Made by a program: the position numbers and the translations under genes
Notes under the pieces: generated by a model
Database searches by the model: none
What the model was told of the DNA's origin: nothing
The model's input: only the letters and a program-made list of their open reading frames with translations
Source of the DNA: Larus michahellis
Lineage: Eukaryota; Chordata; Aves; Charadriiformes; Laridae
Direction of reading: 5' to 3'
Assembly (NCBI RefSeq): GCF_964199755.1
Contig: NC_133898.1
Span: forward strand, 127,904,224-127,968,223
DNA: 64,000 bases
In this document: positions 34,809 through 47,544 of the stretch, in pieces
Position numbering within the stretch: position 1 is the first letter of the stretch
How the letters are laid out: each line of letters starts with the position of its first letter

Positions 34809-36533
34809 ATGAAGATCCTGTCCCTGCTCTTCCCATTCTTCCTCGTGTTGATCCAGGGTGCTGCAGGTGAGAGGGCGAGAAGGGAGATGGCGTGAGGTGT
34901 GAGTCCCCATCAGTAGGAACCTCCTTGTCCTGGGAAGTGAACACTTTTGCCAAAGACAAGGAGGGGAACGTTTTTGCAGTTGTCTCAGAGCTCCTATGTA
35001 ATGGCATACATCTGGGTGTGGTTATGGCTGTTACCATTTGCAGTGCGTATAGAGGAATCCAGCCCAAAGAAAGGACTTTGTTTCTTCTGAGGTTTAGGGA
35101 GGGAATCAGCCCTGGGCTCCAACTCCCGAGATTTGCTGCCGCTCTGGGAGGTGTCTCTGGATGAGCTACTCCTGAAGTCACTGTAGGCACAGGCTACACA
35201 GACCATCCTAGGTGTCCAAAATGTGGGCACTCCGGGGCAGAGTTTTCTGAGCGTGATATGCAGTACAGTTTGAGGGCCCTTTGACCTCTTAGACCTCCAA
35301 TCCATCCCGGTACTGTGTGACTTAGCTGAGAATTTCTGGTGGAGGTTAACAACTTAGTGGGGTGGCTGGAGGCCACGGCACAGCCTTCTGCAGCCCTACG
35401 GCCGGAGACAGCTAGACACCAGGCCTTTAGCTTAGAACTCTCCAGGATACACTGCTCATGCTGTCCAGTAGCATTGAACCTGAGTGTCCCAAAGCACTAT
35501 TGTCCCGAGCCATGACCCCTGCAAGGGCTGGGCAAGGGCTTTCCGTCAGAAGCCAGTCAAAGGTGGGGTACTGCCAGGACGGGGATGTCGAATGGGAGAA
35601 GTGCCCCGCTTGCCAACTCTGCTGCTCAAGGCAGCGGTGGACACAAAGCTGGGGAGTCAGCGTGACTCTTACTCAGCCTCAGTTTGGTCCTTCCCACGGT
35701 CTGTTCTTGTGTGCACCCACTTGAGAGTGAGAGAGTCCTTCTGGGTGAGACACGTTGCCATTGAAGCTGTGGTTATGGTGAGGTTGAAGCTGAGCCCATT
35801 TATTGGCCTGAAATGCACGGGGAGTGTCAGACTTTCTGCAACCACATGCCGCTAGACCAGATCAATGTTCTAATAGTTTCTCTGTTCATGACCTTCCATG
35901 GCACCAGGAAGTGCAAAATGATGCAGACGACAAGGGGGATTCTGTGTTTTTGGGGGATGCCGTTTCCCCTATAGATTCGTGGGAGTTTGTTCAACATTCA
36001 GGCACTGCTGCAAAAGGTAAGTTCTGGAAACAGTTTGCCTCTATTTATATAGTTATTATTGTCTTTCAAGCCAGCTCCTGCTTGGCAGCTTTGTGCATTC
36101 ATGCCCAGAGGGAAAAGCCAGGGAAAGAAGGGAAAAGTCCTTGTGGGTTTGGACCTGTCTGCTGTTGGTGCTGAAGGAGCCCAAGGTCAGCCAGTGCCTC
36201 CCCGCCCTCTTTCAGCCCCATGGAGGCTTGCCCACTGACAATACAGAAAGCTCAGCCTTGTTGTCCAAATGAGAAGGCTGTCCCTTGGGTAGTGTGAGGC
36301 ACAGGACTCTCCTCTTGATGTCTCTAAAGAGCCTTGGAGCCAAGGCTGCCAACACTACGGAGAGCACAGGGCAAGCCAACTGGAATGGCTGGAGTTTACA
36401 TCTGTGAGGTTGTCTTATCCCCCTGCACTTGTTTGTCACAGGAGAGGAGGTGGGAGAGAGTGGGAGGAAGGGAAAAGTGAGTTACAACAGGTGACGTGCT
36501 CATCTCCTTTCTTCATACAGCGTCTGGGGTTGA
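34809..36533 (+). pseudogene. AvBD1/3-type pseudogene B8
   Basis: Exon equivalents are 34809-34866 (acceptor 34778/34779), about 35893-36016 and from 36521. The six-cysteine core is kept but unreachable by ordinary splicing, as in B4. Confidence 0.82.
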
Positions 36534-36606
36534 GACCCTGAACTCTGCAAGCAGGACGTCCCCCTCGCTTCTGGCTCCTGGACCCATCTCGTGATGTCCT
36601 CCCCCC

Positions 36607-37301
36607 TCCCTCCTCTCCCCGTTTGTGATTGGGCTGCCGTGCCCAGTACTACTGACTCAGAAAGGCAAGAGCCAGGAGGTTCGGAGAAGGTAGCAAATCC
36701 TTATTTGTGGAGCACAAGAGCTTTGTTACAAGGTCCCAGCTCTGGTCCCAGTTGCAGAACCCACCGCAGGAACATTTCTTTAAAGAAATGGGGTGTGAGA
36801 GACCCCGGGGGGATGCCACAGCAACCAGGAGAAGTCACACGTGACTCATGATCTCACTGGAGGAAAATAAATATCTGTACCCAAAAGTCTGGTTTCTGCC
36901 TTCCTTCATCTGCATCATGTCTATAGGGAAACCTCATTATCTACTGGGCAGCTTCACTGTAGTATCAGATAAATCCTCCATTTTTACAGACACTTAATTT
37001 ATTCAGATCTTACCTTCTGCTCCCTGGAGCATGAGGAGGACGAGGACACAGAGGCCAGGCTGGAGTTGCTGGTACCTCAAAATGTCCATCTCAAAAGCTC
37101 CTTTTCCTGCTTCTCCCCCTGCCAGAGAAAAAGAAGCATTGCTTCCCTGTTCTGACACCTCTGAGAAGGCTTCCCAGGCCTTCAGCCATGGGTCTTGTGT
37201 CATCTTGCCTTGTGTAAGAACCGCTTGGTGCTGTGGTTTGCTGGACGCTTCTTGGGACACACGCACACACACATGCACTGCATCCCTGTTCATTAGTAAC
37301 C
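36607..37301 (-). pseudogene. Inverted AvBD5 fragment, copy 3
   Basis: Near-identical to the fragment at 19596, lying between the last exon of B8 and the CR1 fragment. Confidence 0.8.
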
Positions 37302-37655
37302 AGCACCAGGCTGCTGCTCTGCCACAAAACGGAACTTCTCCTGCTTCTCTTCAAGAAGCTCTCCCAGTAAAATCCAAGACCAGCCTTCTGGCACTGGGCC
37401 CTCTTCTTCTGCTAAGCATGCAGAAGCCATCTTCCACTTTTTTCATGATCGTTATCTTGACACCGTGTCTTGAAATCTCAATGGCGTGTGAGGGGAAAAG
37501 GCTGAGAGGCCAGGCTCCACAGCCAAAATCCCCAGCAGGTAACCCCTTGGAGTTGGGGCGACCAGATTGCTCTTCCATACACCTTGGGAGGCAGTTGCCA
37601 AGTTGGGCATGCAGCACAGAGCCCTCCTGCCCAAAAAGAGCAGCCACTTTACATA

Positions 37656-38427
37656 AAATCATAGAATCATAGGATCATAGGGTTGGAAGGGACCTCTGGA
37701 GATCATCCCGTCCAACCCCCTGCCAGAGCAGGGTCACCTTAGAGCAGGTGGCACAGGAACGCGTCCAGGTGGGGTCGGAATATCTCCAGAGACAGAGACT
37801 CCACCACCTCTCTGGGCAGCCTGTGCCAGTGCTCCGCCACCCTCACAGGAAAGAAGTTCCTCCTCATGTTGAGATGGAACTTCCTGTGGTCAAGTTTGTG
37901 CCCATTACCCCTTGTCCTGTCACTGGGCACCACTGAGAAGAGCCTGGCCCCATCCTCCTGACACCCACCCTTTCAGTATTTATAAGTGTTGATAAGGTCC
38001 CGCCTCGGCCGTCTTTTTTCCAGACTGAAGAGACCCAAATCCCTCAGCCTTTCTTCATAAGAGAGATGTTCCAGTCCCCTCATCATCTTGGTAGCCCTTT
38101 GCTGACCCCTCTCCAGCAGTTCCCTGTCCCTCTTGAACCGGGGAGCCCAGAAGAACTGGACCCAGCACTCCAGGTGTGGCCTCACCAAGGCGGAGTACAG
38201 GGGGAGGATGACTCCCTCGACCTGATGGCCACACTCTTCTTGATGCCCCCCAGCATCCATTGGCCTTCTTGGCCACAAGGGCACATTGCTGACCCATGGT
38301 CATCCTGTTGTCCACCAGGACTCCCAGGTCTCTTTCCACTGAGCTGCTCTCCAGCAGGTCAGCCCCCCAGCCTGTACTGGTGCGTGGGGTTATTCCTCCC
38401 CAGGTGCAGCACCCTACACTTGCCCTT
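37656..38427 (-). mobile_element. CR1 LINE fragment in B cassette, copy 3
   Basis: Same insertion and truncation point as the element at 20645. A minus frame covers 37973-38284. Confidence 0.93.
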
Positions 38428-38863
38428 TTCTCGATTGCAAGAAGGGCATCAAACGCATTGGCTTCACAAGCGATGGCTACGTCCATCTTATATTTCTTCA
38501 CCTTGCATGGCTTTAGGAGGAGACACAGATTTGTTGGATCACCTGGTTTACAGACCTTAACGAGTACCCTGGTGTTCCTCTCACTTTCTCTGAAGAGACA
38601 GCAGGGAGATAGTGTCATGGTCAGGTGCACAGACATCTTGTTCCAGAAGAAAGGGTTCTAGCAGTGTCTAGAGGTGGGAAGATTTTCAATATTTCACATG
38701 TTCTTGCACATCACATGCTAGCTGAGTATTCAATCTGATGAGAAGAGACAAAGAAGGACTCCTTTCTTTTGGGACCAGGCTAGTGCTGGTTGGTGTTTGC
38801 ACCAACCAGTTACTTTGTGCATCCCAAAGATTTTTCAGCAAGCCACCACAGCCCGTGTGCCTG

Positions 38864-38915
38864 CTGTGAGGTGGGGTGTCACAAGAGGTGTTGCATGAGG
38901 ATCTGCGATGACAAT
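38864..38915. other. Duplication joint between higher-order repeats
   Basis: Left of about 38901 the sequence is the end of a B cassette running into the usual pre-promoter string (ttgcatgagg then at). Everywhere else that string continues aacggtgaag. Here it continues ctgcgatgacaatg, which normally sits about 150 bp before the end of an A cassette (compare 9190, 12783). The two parents share only about 2 bases (at) at the crossover, so the joint looks like end-joining or a template switch, not homologous crossover. The truncated promoter piece left of the joint has no gene behind it. Confidence 0.85.
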
Positions 38916-39660
38916 GCTCTTCTCCATCAAAGGCTCTGCTCCATCATAGGCTCTGCTCCATCAAAGGCAGTGACCTCTACCTGTCTGCAGAAGCAAACCT
39001 CACGCTTTAGGTTCCCTGCGTGGTTCCATACCCGCCTGTGTCTACACACTCGTGTGTGTGTGAGCAACTACTGAACTATCTCATGTTATGGACTATCACA
39101 TAACTCCTATAAAGCCACAAACTCTCTTGATCAAATCCACACCTCCAAGGCCTAGTAAGTCCCCTAGTCCCACTTCATTTGCATAGTCTCTGTTCACTGT
39201 TTGTATCTCTGAGCAGCCATCAGGAAGGTAGCCTTATGCTTGTCACTTCTTGCCATGCCAAATGCAAGGATGAAGCTGTTCTTTTACGTAAACTATTTTG
39301 TACAATCCTCCATGGCACTCACCACTTCCTTACCAAGGAAACTGATGGGAAAGGAAGAAAGAAATATTTTATCCTTTCATGGCCCTGCTTGCTACTGGTG
39401 TCTCCCCCAACCACTCTGCATTGTCCATCCCAGGCAGTTCCTGCCAAGGCGCCGCAGCACGTGTGCCCGCTGTGAGGTGGGGTGTCACAAGAGGTGTTCC
39501 ATGAGGATAACGGTGAAGATTGCAACAGCCCCCAGGAGGCACCTCAGCCTCTCCCATTGCTTCAGAGAGGGATCGTCCCCACACAGCTGGGTCGCTTTCT
39601 CATTGGCCAAGGGGAGATGGGTCAGCAGGAATAAGCGCACGTCCCACCCCCCAGCAATGG

Positions 39661-39667
39661 TATAAAA
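39661..39667 (+). promoter_or_regulatory. TATA box of A9
   Basis: TATAAAA in the conserved promoter; exon 1 ends at donor 39770/39771. Exon 1 here reads agcaaggcc where the other complete copies read agcaagacc. Only the A15 fragment at the window end shares this base. Confidence 0.8.
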
Positions 39668-40129
39668 CCCAGGCGTTTGAGCCAAAACAGTACTCCTTGC
39701 ACCCCAGGGCAGCTGGACGCCAGCGATTCCTGTTGGGTTCTTACTGCCTGAACAGCAAGGCCTTCATCAGGTAGGTAATTGCTGGCTCTCTTTCTGGAAA
39801 AGTGACCATTCAGCTCCTCTGTTCAATTCCCATCACTCGAGACTCATCTGCATGGCCAACTGCTGGAAGTATCCATGCATGTAATTAGGCCACCAGAGAT
39901 GTCTGGGAAAAAAGAATCATTGCAAGACATGCAGAGCGGTACGGAGCTCAGAATTGTTCTTAAGCCAAAGGTAGAGGGAACACCATCTGCTTGAGTTGGA
40001 GGTAGGCTCTCTGCAGTTTAGTATCCTGGGCAGAGTGCCCAGGCTTCTGCACCACCTGGGTCTTCCATGTCCTTATTGCCGCGGTGTCCCCCTCCGCAGC
40101 CCCATCCAGACCCAGGACAGGTGTCAGCC

Positions 40130-41634
40130 ATGAAGATCCTGTACCTGCTCTTCTCCATCTTCCTCCTGTTGATCCAGGGTGCTGCAGGTGAGAGGGAAAG
40201 AAGGGAGGTGGGGGAGGGGTGAGTGCCCATCAGAGGGGTTTCCCGTGTGCCGCAAAGTCTCCACGTCACTTGCAGTGATGCAAAGGTTAGCGGGGATGGA
40301 GGAGAAGGCATTTTCCACATGCCCTTCCAAGAGCACGTGGTAGAGCGAGCTCTTGGCAACAGAACCCTGGCTTCTTCTGTGCGTCAGCAAGGGGTTTCCT
40401 TTCAGGTTCCAGCCCTGCACCCAGCTGTTCCTCTTTGGGTGTCCCTGGAGGATCTTTTGAGCTGTGCAGGGATGGGAGAGCCCCAGGGGGTTGTTGGCTC
40501 TGTGGGTTGCCCGCGGCACAGAGCGGTCCCTTCTGGTCTAGTGCCTCCTCAGCAGCGTGTCCCAACACCTCATTGCCCCAAGGCACGATCCCTGCAAGGG
40601 CTGGGCAAGGACTTTCCATCAGAGGTGCCTCCAAGGCAAGGGTGCAGCCAGGACAGGGAATTGGGCCGCAGGCAGTGCTCTGCTTGCCAGCTCTGCTGGT
40701 CCAGGCAGTGGTGGACATAAAGCTGGGGAGCCACCATGGCTCTTCCTCGACCTCATGACCTCATGCTGTTCCTCCCCACGGTCTGTCCTTGTGTGCACCC
40801 ACGCTGGTGTGAACGAGTCCTTCTGGGTGAGACATGTTGCCATTGAAGCTGTGGCTATGGTGAGCTTGAAGCTGAGCCCATTTATTGGCCTGAAAAGCAT
40901 GGGGCGTGTGAGCATTTCTGCAACCACATGCTGCTGGACCAGATTATCCCTTTAATGTTTTGTGTGTAGCATTCCCCATGGAAACAAGATTATCTGAATG
41001 CAGGCGAAGAGGGGGATACTGCACTTATGGGCCCTGCCTTTCTGCTGGAAGGCACTTTGGGAGATGTCCTCTATTTCAACACTGCTGCAAACGGTAAGGT
41101 ACTGAGTAAGGAAAGAGATTCTGCCTTTCTCCACAGAAATATCCGTTAGAAATTTCTTTCCAGCCAGTGCCTGGTAAATTCTCTCCTGCATTTCTGCTTT
41201 GTGGGAGAGGCCCAAGAAGGAAGGGAAAAGCCCTTGAAGGTCTGGTCCTGCCTGCTGTGGGACTGCATGAACCCTGGCACACCCAGCACCCGCCAACGCT
41301 CCTTCAGTGCCGCGACACTCATTCAGGCTTTGCAGAGGGCTCTCCCAAGCCAGCCAAGAGCAAAGCACGCACTGTCCTTGGACAGTATCAAGCACACGAT
41401 CCTGCTTTTGCTGCATCTGGATAGACGTGGAGTCAGGGCTGCCAGCACTAAGACAACACAGGTCCAAAGTGTGTGCAATAAGGACGGAACCTCACCTCCG
41501 TGGAGCCTGATGCTCTTGCACCGTGGACCTGTCTTGTCCTTGCAGGGGAGGTGTGAAAGGGTGGGAGGAAGGGAAGAGTAAGTTACAAGAGGTGACGTGC
41601 TCATCTCCTTTCTTCATACAGCATCTGGGGTTGA
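40130..41634 (+). CDS. AvBD1/3: AvBD1/3-type beta-defensin A9 (peptide type P2, as A2)
   Basis: The coding exons are 40130-40187, 40970-41093 and 41622-41634; the acceptor before the start is 40099/40100. The 64-residue product is the same as that of A2 (core CRRRGGYCTYGPC, tail CCKRIWG). It is the first gene after the duplication joint, about 0.75 kb downstream of it to its promoter, so its regulatory region should be complete. Poly(A) signal is at 41848-41853. Small differences from A2 lie in the promoter, 5' UTR and introns, so the pair are true separate copies, or haplotypes, and not the same read placed twice. Confidence 0.92.
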
Positions 41635-43270
41635 GACCCTGAACTCTGCAAGCAGGACGTCCCCCTTGCTTCTGGCTCCTGGACCCATCTCCTGATGTCC
41701 TCTCCCCTCCCTGCCTCTGCCGTCCCCAGGTGCTGTGACAGCAGGAGTGGAAGCGCTGCTCCTGCTTGATGCCCGGGTGCTCATGGGCCAGAGCCATCCC
41801 ATCACAGACCTGGTGCTGTTGGGGCAGAGGCTGCTTTTCCCGGCTTGAATAAAGATGAGCAGTTTGGCATTGCAGCGTGTGGGACGTGTGGCTATTCTGT
41901 TGTGGTGGAGGGTGTTTTGTGCCTGCTGGCTCTGGTGGTGGTGGTGGGTTGGTGTCAGGAGAAGCACCGGACATGCTGGGGGTCACAAGCATGGCCGTCC
42001 CTGGGGTGCTCTTAACTGGCAGTGGCGTGTTGACACTGATCCTGCCAGTCCCTGCTGGGCCAAGGGCTTTGCTGTGGGTGTGATGGAGGTGCTCTACGGA
42101 TGGTCCCTCCTGGGAAGTGGGAGGCCTGTCCTGCTCCTGCCGGTCACGGCTGTCCCTTGCCCCTGACAGCCATGGGAATCCCTCACAGGATTCATGTGCA
42201 GGGCTGTGCTGGGTGGTGCGTCCCTTGGTTGGGCATGGCCAGGGCCGCCCTCCCAACCAGCCCTAGAGGCCCTGAAGTTCCTCCTTGTCCTGCTCCAGCA
42301 TGCTGCAGCCCTCCTGGCTGTGGGCCATGTGGGAGATGCGCTGCACCACTACTTGTCTCAGCAGGCAGGAGGAGGAGGAGGAGGTCATGCAGGTCCGGCT
42401 CCAGGTGACCTGTGAACTGTGTCCTATTCACTATGGCCCTGAAATGTCCAAATTTATAGTCCCACAGGGAGTAAGCAGGTTGACTTCTTCTCTCTGCCCA
42501 GCTGGAGGCAATCTGCGATGACAATGCTCTTCTCCATCAAAGGCTCTGCTCCATCATAGGCTCTGCTCCATCAAAGGCAGTGACCTCTACCTGTCTGCAG
42601 AAGCAAACCTCACGCTTTAGGTTCCCTGCGTGGTTCCATACCTGCCTGTGTCTACACACTCGTGTGTGTGTGAGCAACTACTGAACTATCTCATGTTATG
42701 GACTATCACATAACTCCTATAAAGCCACAAACTCTCTTGATCAAATCCACACCTCCAAGGCCTAGTAAGTCCCCTAGTCCCACTTCATTTGCATAGTCTC
42801 TGTTCACTGTTTGTATCTCTGAGCAGCCATCAGGAAGGTAGCCTTATGCTTGTCACTTCTTGCCATGCCAAATGCAAGGATGAAGCTGTTCTTTTACGTA
42901 AACTATTTTGTACAATCCTCCATGGCACTCACCACTTCCTTACCAAGGAAACTGATGGGAAAGGAAGAAAGAAATATTTTATCCTTTCATGGCCCTGCTT
43001 GCTACTGGTGTCTCCCCCAACCACTCTGCATTGTCCATCCCAGGCAGTTCCTGCCAAGGCGCCGCAGCACGTGTGCCCGCTGTGAGGTGGGGTGTCACAA
43101 GAGCTGTTGCATGAGGATAACGGTGAAGATTGCAACAGCCCCCAGGAGGCACCTCAGCCTCTCCCATTGCTTCAGAGAGGGATCGTCCCCACACAGCTGG
43201 GTCGCTTTCTCATTGGCCAAGGGGAGGTGGGTCAGCAGGAATAAGCGCACATCCCACCCCCCAGCAATGG

Positions 43271-43277
43271 TATAAAA
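43271..43277 (+). promoter_or_regulatory. TATA box of A10
   Basis: TATAAAA in the conserved promoter; exon 1 ends at donor 43380/43381. Upstream it reads ggggaggtggg where most copies have ggggagatggg, shared with A12. Confidence 0.8.
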
Positions 43278-43739
43278 CCCAGGCGTTTGAGCCAAAACAG
43301 TACTCCTTGCACCCCAGGGCAGCTGGACGCCAGCGATTCCTGTTGGGTTCTTACTGCCTGAACAGCAAGACCTTCATCAGGTAGGTAATTGCTGGCTCTC
43401 TTTCTGGAAAAGTGACCATTCAGCTCCTCTGTTCAATTCCCATCACTCGAGACTCATCTGCATGGCCAGCTGCTGGAAGTATCCATGCATGTAATTAGGC
43501 CACCAGAGATGTCTGGGAAAAAAGAATCATTGCAAGACATGCAGAGTGGTACGGAGCTCAGAATTGTTCTTAAGCCAAAGGTAGAGGGAACACCATCTGC
43601 TTGAGTTGGAGGTAGGCTCTCTGCAGTTTAGTATCCTGGGCAGAGTGCCCAGGCTTCTGCACCACCTGGGTCTTCCATGTCCTTATCGCCGTGGTGTCCC
43701 TCTCCGCAGCCCCGTCCAGACCCGGGACAGGTGTCAGCC

Positions 43740-45246
43740 ATGAAGATCCTGTACCTGCTCTTCTCCATCTTCCTCCTGTTGATCCAGGGTGCTGCAGGTG
43801 AGAGGGAAAGAAGGGAGGTGGGGGAGGGGTGAGTGCCCATCAGAGGGGTTTCCCGTGTGCCGCAAAGTCTCCACGTCACTTGCAGTGATGCAAAGGTTAG
43901 CGGGGATGGAGGAGAAGGCATTTTCCACATGCCCTTCCAAGAGCACATGGTAGAGCGAGCTCTTGGCAACAGAATCCTGGCTTCTTCTGTGCGTCAGCAA
44001 GGGGTTTCCTTTCAGGTTCCAGCCCTGCACCCAGCTGTTCCTCTTTGGGTGTCCCTGGAGGATCTTTTGAGCTGTGCAGGGATGGGAGAGCCCCAGGGGG
44101 TTGTTGGCTCTGTGGGTTGCCCGCGGCACAGAGCGGTCCCTTCTGGTCTAGTGCCTCCTCAGCAGCGTGTCCCAACACCTCATTGCCCCAAGGCACGATC
44201 CCTGCAAGGGCTGGGCAAGGACTTTCCATCAGAGGTGCCTCCAAGGCAAGGGTGCAGCCAGGACAGGGAATTGGGCTGCAGGCAGTGCTCTGCTTGCCAG
44301 CTCTGCTGGTCCAGGCAGTGGTGGACATGAAGCTGGGGAGCCACCATGGCTCTTCCTCGACCTCATGACCTCATGCTGTTCCTCCCCACGGTCTGTTCTT
44401 GTGTGCACCCACGCTGGTGTGAACGAGTCCTTCTGGGTGAGACATGTTGCCATTGAAGCTGTGGCTATGGTGAGCTTGAAGCTGAGCCCATTTATTGGCC
44501 TGAAATGCATGGGGCGGTGAGCATTTCTGCAACCACGTGCTGCTAGACCAGATTATCCCTTTAATGTTTTGTGTGTAGCATTCCCCATGGAAACAGGAAC
44601 CTTCCTTGGATGCAGAATAAGAGGGGGACAGTGCAGTTTTAGGCCCTGCGGCTATGGTTTATCAAGTATTGGGAGATGTCCACCATTTCAATACTGCTGC
44701 AAACGGTAAGGTCCTGAGTAAGAACGAGTTTCCTCCTTTCTCCAAACAAATATCCGTTACAAATGTCTTTCTAGCCAATGCCTGGTAAATTCCCTCCTGC
44801 ATTTCTGCTTTGTGGGAGAGGCCCAAGAAGGAAGGGAAAAGCCCTTGAAGGTCTGGTCCTGCCTGCTGTGGGACTGCATGAACCCTGGCACACCCAGCAC
44901 CCGCCAACGCTCCTTCAGTGCCGCGACACTCATTCAGGCTTTGCAGAGGGCTCTCCCAAGCCAGCCAAGAGCAAAGCACGCACTGTCCTTGGACAGTATC
45001 GAGCACACGATCCTGCTTTTGCTGCATCTGGATAGACGTGGAGTCAGGGCTGCCAGCACTAAGACAACACAGGTCCAAAGTGTGTGCAATAAGGACGGAA
45101 CCTCACCTCCGTGGAGCCTGATGCTCTTGCACCATAGACCTGTCTTGTCCTTGCAGGGGAGGTGTGAAAGGGTGGGAGGAAGGGAAAAGTAGAGTTACAA
45201 GAGGTGACGTGCTCATCTCCTTTCTTCATACAGCATCTGGGGTTGA
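43740..45246 (+). CDS. AvBD1/3: AvBD1/3-type beta-defensin A10 (peptide type P3, as A3)
   Basis: The coding exons are 43740-43797, 44579-44705 and 45234-45246; the acceptor before the start is 43709/43710. The 65-residue product is identical to that of A3 (core CRIRGGQCSFRPC, tail CCKRIWG). Both copies also share a two-base insertion (agtagagttac) in intron 3 just before the last exon. Poly(A) signal is at 45460-45465. A B cassette follows, as after A3. Confidence 0.92.
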
Positions 45247-47544
45247 GACCCTGAACTCTGCAAGCAGGACGTCCCCCTCGCTTCTGGCTCCTGGACCCAT
45301 CTCCTGATGTCCTCTCCCCTCCCTGCCTCTGCCGTCCCCAGGTGCTGTGACAGCAGGAGTGGAAGCGCTGCTCCTGCTTGATGCCCGGGTGCTCGTGGGC
45401 CAGAGCCATCCCGTCACAGACCTGGTGCTGTTGGGGCAGAGGCTGCTTTTCCCGGCTTGAATAAAGATGAGCAGTTTGGCATTGCAGTGTGTGGGACGTG
45501 TGGCTATTCTGTTGTGGTGGAGGGTGTTTTGTGCCTGCTGGCTCTGGTGGTGGTGGTGGGTTGGTGTCAGGAGAAGCACCGGGACATGCTGGGGGTCACA
45601 AGCATGGCTGTCCCTGGGGTGCTCTTAACTGGCAGTGGCATGTTGACACTGATCCTGCCAGTCCCTGCTGGGCCAAGGGCTTTGCTGTGGGTGTGATGGA
45701 GGTGCTCTACAGATGGTCCCTCCTGGGAAGTGGGAGGCCTGTCCTGCTCCTGCCGGTCACGGCTGTCCCTTGCCCCTGACAGCCATGGGAATCCCTCCCA
45801 GGATTCATGTGCAGGGCTGTGCTGGGTGGTGTGTCCCTTGGTTGGGCATGGCCAGGGACGCCCTCCCAACCAGCCCTAGAGGCCCTGATGTTCCTCCTTG
45901 TCCTGCTCCAGCATGCTGCAGCCCTCCTGGCTGTGGGCCATGTGGGAGATGCGCTGCACCACTACTTGTCTCAGCAGGCGGGAGGAGGAGGAGGAGGTCA
46001 TGCAGGTCCGGCTCCAGGTGACCTGTGAACTGTGTCCTATTCACTATGGCCCTGAAATGTCCAAATTTATAGTCCCACAGGGAGTAAGCAGGTTGACTTC
46101 TTCTCTCTGCCCGGCTGGAGGCAATCTGCGATGACAATGCTCTTCTCTATCAAAGGCTCTGCTCCATCAAAGGCTCTGCTCCATCAAAGGCAGTGACCTC
46201 TACCTGTCTGCAGAAGCAAACCTCACGCTTTAGGTTCCCTGCGTGGTTCCATACCCGCCTGTGTCTACACACTCATGCGTGTGTGAGCAACTACTCACCT
46301 TGAGTGTTTGGTGGTGCCTTTCCCTGCCAAGAAGGCAAAACCTTCTCTGCCATTCTTTTTCTGATCGGGCAATGTGGTGAGGCATGTTCAGGTCATCCCT
46401 GCCTGCCATGGCCTTTCCTCCCCCTGTGCTCACCTCTCATTATATCGAGCCAGCAGCATTCCCCTTGAGCACCTTTCACTTCTGTAGGGAGAACTTGTTC
46501 CACTCCCGCAGGAACTTCTTGGCCCACAACGTCTCAAACAGAGGAAGACTGTCTTTTATCTACAATACATGGCCTTTTCTGTTGTCTGTCATGCGTCGGA
46601 TGACTGATTGTCTGGGTGAGTCAGTGGTTGTCAGAGCCCAGAACATGCTGAAAGTGAAACTGGGTTTCCTGACTACAAGAAGGATTGGAAATGTGTCTTG
46701 AAACATGAGGAAGGTTCCTGAGACCTCATGTTGTGGTGTGCATGGGGACTGTCCTGGACAAAGCAGGGAGATGCGATTCAAGCAGCAGTGCAGAGATTTC
46801 CCAGCCTTTCAGGCTTACACTCACTTGGAAGGTGGCTTTGTACTGACCGTACTGGTCACCAGGGGCCTCCCTCACCAAGTGCCGGGCACCCCCCGGTACA
46901 TACATTTCCCTCAACTCCAGAACCTGGGTCAGTCCTTGACCCCGGTTTGACTATTGGCATTGCGTTGAGTGTTGGCACGAAGACCTCCTGATGTGTAAAC
47001 CTTCTCTGCTTTAGCCCTTGGGTAAGGAGAGGCGGAAGTGCAAAACCAAATGCACTAGCAATGCGTAACTGCCTCTGAAAGTCCATCTTGTCTCCCCTTT
47101 TTCTCTGTCTCTCCAGAAGTGTAGCTCTCCTCAAGAGTTGAGTCTTGGATGCAAAAGGCCTGAGGGATGACTCCTTCCGAGGGAAGATATTCTGTTTGCA
47201 TTCTCCACGTGTCTTTGAAGGTTGCTTTGCTTAATTGTGCAGTAGTCAGGCATTACTTCTCCCATGTGTCCTCTAAGAAAATACAAAGAGAAAAGTGAGA
47301 AATAAGACGACGGAAAAACATCAACTGGATTGCCACACAGGCCAATGCTTCCCCAGCTGCTCCCAGGATATCCAAAAGGTGCGTATCTGACAGACATCCT
47401 TAGGAACAGGCCACAGAAGACATCACCCTCCGTTACTTGAGATAGCCCCTCTGCAGTTTGGAATATTACTGTGTGCTGTCATCCCCAGGAGATTTAGTCT
47501 ATCCTTGTCTGCAGCCCTGTGAAGACCCAGGCCAGGTGTCAGCC

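Larger units (their letters stand above)
9190..38901. repeat. Higher-order repeat copy 1 (about 29.7 kb)
   Basis: This block contains A2, A3, B4, A5, B6, A7 and B8 in order. Corresponding starts in copy 2 lie 29,729 bp (A2/A9, A3/A10), 29,746 bp (B4/B11), 29,748 bp (A5/A12) and 29,749 bp (A7/A14) downstream. The left edge is set by the joint at 38901: sequence just right of the joint corresponds to sequence just right of about 9190. The small spacing differences come from short indels, such as a 16-17 bp unit in the region of repeated ctctgctccatc. Confidence 0.88.
33560..38901. repeat. B cassette, copy 3 (with B8), ending at duplication joint
   Basis: Same parts as the other B cassettes: unrecognised DNA, pseudogene B8, inverted AvBD5 fragment, CR1 fragment (37656-38427), unrecognised DNA. 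Unlike the others it does not run into an A promoter. It stops at about 38901, where the tail of another A cassette begins. Confidence 0.85.
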
